Source: Trichomonas tenax
Taxonomy: Eukaryota > Parabasalia > Trichomonadida > Trichomonadidae
Reading direction: 5' to 3'
NCBI GenBank assembly: GCA_023091735.1
Contig: JALKBU010001404.1
Span: 1-11,430 of the forward strand
DNA: 11,430 nt
The notes under the pieces: generated by a model
The model's input: only the letters and a program-made list of their open reading frames with translations
What the model was told of the DNA's origin: nothing
Database searches by the model: none
Made by a program: the position numbers and the translations under genes
Shown here: one piece after another, positions 7,289 through 11,430 of the stretch
Position numbering within the stretch: position 1 is the stretch's first letter
Layout: each line of letters begins with the position of its first letter

Positions 7289-8386
7289 TTATAGAAGGGC
7301 ATTCATAAGAGGGTCTTGTGAAGTTCCATATAAGTTAAAACCTTGTGTCTGTTGTGTTTCAGATTCAACTTCTATTTCATCATTTTCTTCATATTTATCA
7401 TCTGGTTTTTGAGTGAATGTCATCACGTCATCAAATGATATTTTCTTTTCAATTGGTGTGTTAACATTGGAATTTTGATTCTCTGGAAGCTTTATGCGAA
7501 GAATTTTGTTTATTTCTTGAAGGTTAATTTGAGATTCTTCTTTTGGATCATCTTCTGGATCTTCAAGTTCGAGAACAACTGGTTCTGGAGGCTGCTGATA
7601 AGTCTGAGATGTCAATTTAGTCTGAGGAATTTGAACATTCCTTTGTGATAAATCCTGACTCAATTTTCTGATTTTTTCATGTGGATTAGCAGCAATTTGT
7701 GAAGAAAGTCGAGAATGTTGAATATGAGCCTTTTGAGAGAATTTTTGACTGTATTTTCTCAATTTTTCTTCAGATTCAGCGGATGATTGAGATGCAACGA
7801 TTACAAGTGGTTTAAGCTTCGATGGAGACTCATAAAAGCATGGTAATGCCTGGGAACTTGGTAGTTTCTTCGGGAAAATTTGTTGAATTAAAAAATCTTT
7901 TGGATCGATGAAATGTGTTGAATTTTCCAACGTAGTTATCCATTCTGGTGAGTAATATAACGTTTTCCCTGAAAATAGAACGTCTGGATTTCCAATGCAA
8001 TAATCTGGTCTTCGTCCAATATCTGTAATGGTTCCACCCATTAAAACTACAGATCTTGATAGTTGCGATCGTGTTTTTGTATCTAAAGAGTGATGAAATG
8101 CAATGTGTTTTTGAAATAAAAGCAAATTTTTGAATTTATCTGTGGGTTTTAATTCAAATGGGTTCACACCGTTTACAAGTAATGACTGAAGTCCAGTGAA
8201 CGTAACTGTCGGAACTCTCATGCGACTCTGCAAGTAGATCTCTTGATCTGAGACAATTCGCAGCGAATTCGACGACAAGTCCGAACTAATGATACTAACG
8301 GTCTCACCACTGGATTTTAAGTACTCTTTGATCGAAGAATGTTTATCCTCTTTGATGGATCGCGAAAGATAAACACTCTTAGTCAT
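7289..8386 (-). CDS. BRCT-domain protein with C-terminal SQ/TQ cluster (365 aa)
   Basis: Start taken at ATG 8384-8386 (MTKSVYLSRS); 13 further codons are open upstream but lack ATG. Residues about 90-165 fit a BRCT domain: FQKHIAFHH (first strand), LSRSVVLMGGTI with the Gly pair at 117-118, DYCIGN, and YYSPEWI with the signature Trp at 149, then DPKDFLI. Residues 1-80 may be a second, divergent BRCT (IKEYLKSSGETVSI, LRIVSDQE). Residues 178-356 carry 13 SQ or TQ dipeptides (S178, S199, S213, S217, S229, S243, S247, S260, S285, T325, T344, T347, S356), an SQ/TQ cluster of the kind phosphorylated by ATM/ATR kinases. Within it two units repeat at a 30-residue spacing (207-230 and 237-261). Residues 270-284 and 328-342 are acidic. 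Likely a nuclear DNA-damage or replication-control protein. Dbf4 is an alternative, since LPCFYESPSKLKPL faintly recalls its motif M, but its zinc motif is absent. Confidence 0.75.
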   Translation of the reverse strand: MTKSVYLSRSIKEDKHSSIKEYLKSSGETVSIISSDLSSNSLRIVSDQEIYLQSRMRVPTVTFTGLQSLLVNGVNPFELKPTDKFKNLLLFQKHIAFHHSLDTKTRSQLSRSVVLMGGTITDIGRRPDYCIGNPDVLFSGKTLYYSPEWITTLENSTHFIDPKDFLIQQIFPKKLPSSQALPCFYESPSKLKPLVIVASQSSAESEEKLRKYSQKFSQKAHIQHSRLSSQIAANPHEKIRKLSQDLSQRNVQIPQTKLTSQTYQQPPEPVVLELEDPEDDPKEESQINLQEINKILRIKLPENQNSNVNTPIEKKISFDDVMTFTQKPDDKYEENDEIEVESETQQTQGFNLYGTSQDPLMNALL

Positions 8387-8563
8387 AGGACTAAAAAATT
8401 GTAAACGGCAAAAAAAAATTATCAAGCTTTAGGATTGGTTATCGTTTTTACGGTAATTTTTCGGGCAGCCAGTAACAGCCTGGACAGTTATTTTACATTG
8501 ATATTGAATTGAAAATGATCGTTCAGGCTGTTCCTGGCCGAAGCTAAAGCCAGGACGAGACAT
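8384..8563 (-). pseudogene. Truncated 5' end of a UFD1-like gene
   Basis: ATG at 8561-8563 opens 44 codons: MSRPGFSFG, then RSFSIQYQCKITVQ, ending in TAA at 8429-8431. FSxQYxC (residues 17-23) is the hallmark opening of UFD1, the ubiquitin-binding partner of Npl4 and Cdc48/p97. Beyond the stop, frame-shifted readings give KLDN and then CRLQFFSPM, ending on the ATG of the BRCT gene; UFD1 has a LDxLxRLxxxYPM segment at almost the same distance (44 codons here from FS to PM against about 47 in human). After that Met the similarity stops and the unrelated BRCT reading begins. A run of nine T at about 8410-8418 may hold one frameshift. So this looks like about 60 codons of a UFD1 gene abutting the BRCT start. 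It may be an intact short ORF by chance, but the spacing match argues for a real remnant. Confidence 0.5.
8436..8450 (-). promoter_or_regulatory. Myb-type AACGATA element upstream of the BRCT gene
   Basis: On the - strand TAAAAACGATAACCA reads across this site, about 50-65 nt ahead of the BRCT ATG. AACGATA is the core of Myb recognition elements described in Trichomonas vaginalis promoters. It lies inside the UFD1-like remnant, so it may be coding sequence that acts as a promoter now, or a coincidence. Confidence 0.3.
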
Positions 8564-8787
8564 TTGTTCGATGTCATACTCGATATTTAATATCAAAAAT
8601 TGATAAACGTACACATTTTGGCCATAAAGTTCAATTCTCTATCTAACGCCCCCCAAAATTACCTTAGGATTTCAACTTGTAAATCATTGGCATAAATAAA
8701 ACTTGCAAAAAGTTAACATATGATCCCATGCTTGATATATCTATTAAAACAATCATTATTCAAATTAATTTCCTAGATCATAATCCC
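8564..8787. other. Spacer, no gene seen
   Basis: AT-rich with one C6 run near 8649-8654. It lies 5' of the UFD1-like remnant and would be the original UFD1 promoter side if that reading is right. No recognisable element. Confidence 0.4.
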
Positions 8788-9276
8788 TCAGCAAAATGAC
8801 AAGATCGAATCGCAAATCACATCTGTATTAATATCATTAAAGAAGAAAAACTCAGCATATAACTTATATAATGTATAATTACGAGTTTCTGTTGATTCAA
8901 TGAAATCCTGCAAAGCAGCACAGAATCCTGGTTTATAATCAAAAAAAAATCATTGAAAATGTCTTGATTTTTTCTATTCTCGTCAACAACATCAATGCGT
9001 AGGGAAACACCATTTTCGAAGATATCTAGTCTTGCAAGATAGATAAACACTTTGTTTCATTATTCATGGTGTAATTATGCTCATCAGATGAATCGAGTGC
9101 CATGAGTAGATAATTTATCAGAAGAAAAGTATTGCAAAGAGCAACAAAATTGATCAATTCCAAGAGCAAAAAAAGCTGCTAATGAATGATTATAAATCTC
9201 AGATTACTTTAGTTATTTCATTGACATTCTGTAATATATCTTCTCAATCTCTAAAGAATGAAAAAGCTGATATCAT
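8788..9276 (-). pseudogene. Decayed ORF of unknown family
   Basis: Several good-looking readings follow one another on this strand in different frames. In order: ATG at 9274-9276 with MISAFSFFRD, an in-frame TGA, then EDILQNVNEITKVI; a frame change to EIYNHSLAAFFALGI; another to NFVALCNTFLL and MALDSSDEHNYTMNNETKC; another to LARLDIFENGVSLRIDVVDE; and, across a run of eight A on the + strand at 8941-8948, DYKPGFCAALQDFIESTE then YTLYKLYAEFFFFNDI, closing at TGA 8788-8790. The pieces have natural amino-acid composition and join at short gaps, unlike random AT-rich translation. The encoded protein would have been mostly helical, about 160 residues or longer. I do not recognise the family and assign no function. 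Confidence 0.4.
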
Positions 9277-9366
9277 TCTATACTTGGTATTTATACTAAA
9301 ATAAATACCATTGTATGAAAGTTGAATATATATTTTAGTAACTTGGATATTTCGTTCGCGATTTGG

Positions 9367-10065
9367 TTAATTATTGGAATCATTAATTAAAACTAGAATT
9401 AAAATAATTAAACTATTGGATCCAAAAATACGATATTGATGGGAAAATGTACATGAATCAATGGAAGTGAAACTTCCATGTTTAACGAACTTTCGGCAAT
9501 AAATATTAACTTTTTCAACATAGTTAAAGATGGATAAATCAAAAGTTGGACTAACTTTAGATTCGAAAATTATTGAGACTTGCTTACCATACTCAAACAT
9601 GTTTGAATGCATTGTTCTCAGCTGCGAGCCTCTTTTAAATAAGACTATATGATGATTTTGAGAAACAACATTGGGTGCTGATAAATTATAAAATGAAATT
9701 GCTATATTCTCCAGGGTATGAACTGAAGCAGGAATGTCAATATATAGCATATTGTTCCAATCAGAGAAGCATCTTTCTGGGATTATTTCAATATTTGCAT
9801 GAATAACAACTCTGGTTATTAAATAGCAACGAAAAAATGCCATTTTTGAGAAGCGTTTTATTGGTAAACCTTGGAATAGTAATGGAAATACCAATTCACC
9901 GCTGACTGAATCTCTCGATGTTGCTGCAGTTGGTCCTGGAACATTGGATATATCACTTAGCTCTGTTCCTACTACAACGTAGTCGCCATATTTGTAGTAT
10001 TTGATTCCATTGGTGACGACTTGGCTGATTGCCTACATCTTTCTAAATGGAAAATTATTCATCAT
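9367..10065 (-). pseudogene. BspA-like leucine-rich-repeat surface protein, fragment
   Basis: The frame is open from 10032 to TAA at 9367. It begins AISQVVTNGIKYYKYGDYVV, a typical start of the mature part of trichomonad BspA-like proteins, then gives repeats of the LRR_5 type: VVIHANIEIIPERCF...IDIPASVHTLE (about one and a half repeats) and FKRGSQLRTMHSNMF...IIFESKVSPTFD. These proteins are cell-surface or secreted LRR proteins, present in hundreds of copies in T. vaginalis and linked to adhesion. Upstream, ATGATG at 10060-10065 opens eight more codons but meets TAG at 10033-10035, and this segment is not hydrophobic, so the expected signal peptide is lost. The 3' end gives FGSNSLIILILVLINDSNN, a short hydrophobic tail too weak to be called a membrane anchor. 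At about 220 residues it is shorter than usual. The first in-frame ATG after the stop is internal (MAFFRCY). Best read as a pseudogene or 5'-broken fragment. Confidence 0.7.
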
Positions 10066-10496
10066 AAATAATAATGTCACAATTTCGGAGGTTATGATCC
10101 GCAATTTTAGGTTTTCGCAATATCATTGATACCTATGCAGGTGCTCTCATCAACAAAATAAAGCATATCTCTCAAAAGCATAAATCACTAGAATGATGTT
10201 GGAATTTAAAATTGACTTCAAATATCATGTTTATACAAATATATTTATGAAGGAAATAACATGCAATTATGAACAGGTCTGAATTAATGCATCATGGAGA
10301 ATGATGATCTGAGAATTCTTCATTGCGATTAGGGAAAAATATTAAATACTCGAAGTATATCTTTTTACTTTCATGGATTGAATCAATTATAGTCGCAAAA
10401 TTAAAACATCATTTTTGCTCTGATATCAACATTTTAAACAACTAATTTCGATTCCTTACCATTGAATTGCAACCAATATCCCATCATTTTTGAAGT
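10066..10496. other. Divergent spacer, no gene seen
   Basis: About 430 bp between the 5' end of the BspA-like fragment (- strand) and the start of the membrane-protein remnant (+ strand). Stops occur in all frames and nothing is recognisable. If either neighbour was ever expressed, its promoter was here. Confidence 0.5.
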
Positions 10497-11135
10497 ATGA
10501 TTTCTTTGTTCTCTGTTCTAATTCGCGCAGAAGAGAATCTCACAGAGATATTTTCACGACACAGCTTAACTTGCGGCACAGTCTAAGAAGATGGATACAA
10601 TGGGGCAATTACGAAGATCGAGTCGGGCAAAACACTTTGCATCCCCAAGTACATGATCTTAGCATCAAAAGGAGACATCAATGTTGATGTTAGAATAGTC
10701 ATAAAGATATTCCCATCCACAGAAGATAATCCATTCGAATACCATAACAATCCACTACATTACCGCTTAATATCATTTGGGACATAAATCCACTTTCATC
10801 CATTAAGTGTGAATCTTCCATTGACTGCCAAGTTCAGAAACTCCCTATAAAATGTGGTCACATTCGATGTGCAGATGTGAGACTAACAAAAATAAGTTTA
10901 GAAACATATTTCATTATTCACAAAGATAAGACAACATTTTCGCAAAATATTCTTCAAGGATACTACTCAAAACCTGTTAAAAGAATAATCAAGAGAGATA
11001 AACAGATGTAAAAAAGGTACATTCACAGCTCAAGCACTTGAAGACAGATACAACAGCGTTGTCGCGATTATTATCTCTCCAGGAGCTGCAATTGTCGTAT
11101 TAGTCATCATTTGTGTTGTCATTTGGTTCTTTCTT

Positions 11136-11170
<35 letters not shown>

Positions 11171-11223
11171 TTTTTTTTATTTTTTTAAAAAAAAAAAATG
11201 AAGATGGTGTTCAAATGTTTTAA
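10497..11223 (+). pseudogene. Broken type I membrane protein, unknown family
   Basis: The reading starts at ATG 10497 with MISLFSVLIRAEEN, a plausible short signal peptide, and continues EIFSRHSLTCGTV to TAA at 10584-10586. The same frame goes on with YNGAITKIESGKTLCIPKYM and DVRIVIKIFPSTEDNPFEY. A frame change between about 10748 and 10785 leads to INPLSSIKCESSIDCQVQKL, KCGHIRCADVRL, TYFIIHKDKTTF and RIIKRDKQM, with TAA at 11009. A second frame change near 11007 gives CKKGTFTAQALEDRYN followed by a hydrophobic helix, VVAIIISPGAAIVVLVIICV then VIWFFLSF. A third, through the T/A tracts, gives KKNEDGVQMF and TAA at 11221-11223. So: signal peptide, Cys-containing ectodomain of about 180 residues, one membrane helix, short tail. 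Two further stops at 10785 and 10848 only matter if the frame is not changed. I do not recognise the ectodomain family. Confidence 0.6.
11138..11198. repeat. T30 tract followed by A12 tract
   Basis: Thirty consecutive T (11138-11167), then ATA, T8, AT6 and twelve A (11187-11198). The T and A arms could fold back on each other. The tract begins exactly after the membrane helix of the broken gene and separates it from its likely cytoplasmic tail, so it is probably a homopolymer expansion or insertion within the gene. Length in the assembly is uncertain because such runs are read poorly. Confidence 0.8.
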
Positions 11224-11430
11224 TAGGGAATTGCATAACTATTAATAGAGTTGCTATTTAAGGATAAGATTTTCCAGAAAAAAAACGTTAAAATAATTAA
11301 GATAAAAAAATAATCAAAAATTCATTTTTAAATTTTTTAATTTTTCGGAAGTTTTTATTCAAATCGAATTTTTTTTTTAAAAAAAAAGAAAATTAAGAGA
11401 AGTTAAAAAAAAACAAATAAAAAAAATTTT
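11224..11430. other. Low-complexity AT-rich end of window
   Basis: Almost entirely A and T, with many A or T runs of 6-9 bases (for example near 11279-11285, 11370-11378 and 11379-11388). No gene or motif is supported. Confidence 0.6.

Noticed and set aside
7093..7302. A 69-codon ATG-started reading on the - strand rich in Ile, Phe and Lys
   Set aside because: It overlaps the end of the BRCT gene in another frame and has the composition expected from random AT-rich DNA; no motif or membrane-protein layout convinces me.
10490..10687. A 65-codon + strand reading beginning MKYDFF
   Set aside because: The frame starting at ATG 10497 gives a signal-peptide-like start and joins the rest of the membrane protein; this other frame is Arg-rich and leads nowhere.
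11138..11198. Poly(T)/poly(A) as a sign of retrotransposon insertion
   Set aside because: No target-site duplication, reverse transcriptase or endonuclease sequence is visible, and coding sense resumes on the far side, so homopolymer growth within the gene is simpler.

Overview
The window looks like nuclear DNA of a parabasalid protist, a trichomonad of the Trichomonas / Tritrichomonas kind. The evidence is the combination of gene families: degenerate copies of the lineage-expanded glycine-rich (ALK/LTK-type glycine-rich domain) proteins, a BspA-like leucine-rich-repeat fragment, a flagellar gene, intronless genes with short AT-rich spacers, and standard-code ORFs. There are no bacterial operon features, rRNAs, tRNAs or CRISPR arrays. 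I cannot fix the species from sequence alone.

Layout. Positions 1-2240 (+ strand) hold three decayed copies of one glycine-rich gene in tandem: a nearly full-length copy broken by one TAG (332-1177), a copy missing its centre (about 1396-1848), and a copy missing its C-terminal half (1981-2239). Positions 2645-8386 (- strand) hold the three genes that look functional: a 116-residue coiled-coil protein of unknown function, the 1193-residue WD-repeat/coiled-coil axonemal protein CFAP57, and a 365-residue BRCT protein with a dense SQ/TQ cluster. Directly against the start of the BRCT gene lies what reads as the 5' end of a UFD1 gene, truncated and frameshifted (about 8384-8563). Positions 8788-10065 (- strand) hold a decayed unidentified ORF and a BspA-like fragment with a stop just after its first ATGs. 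Positions 10497-11223 (+ strand) hold a broken type I membrane-protein gene, followed by long T and A tracts to the end of the window.

Overall the window is a small island of three intact - strand genes flanked on both sides by remnants of expanded surface-protein or unidentified families. The small coiled-coil gene and CFAP57 are co-oriented 233 bp apart and share a 3'-flanking motif; a common flagellar role is a guess. The BRCT/SQ-TQ protein reads as a DNA-damage-response or replication-control protein and is the most interesting intact gene. I found no complete mobile element. No integrase, transposase or viral protein was recognised.
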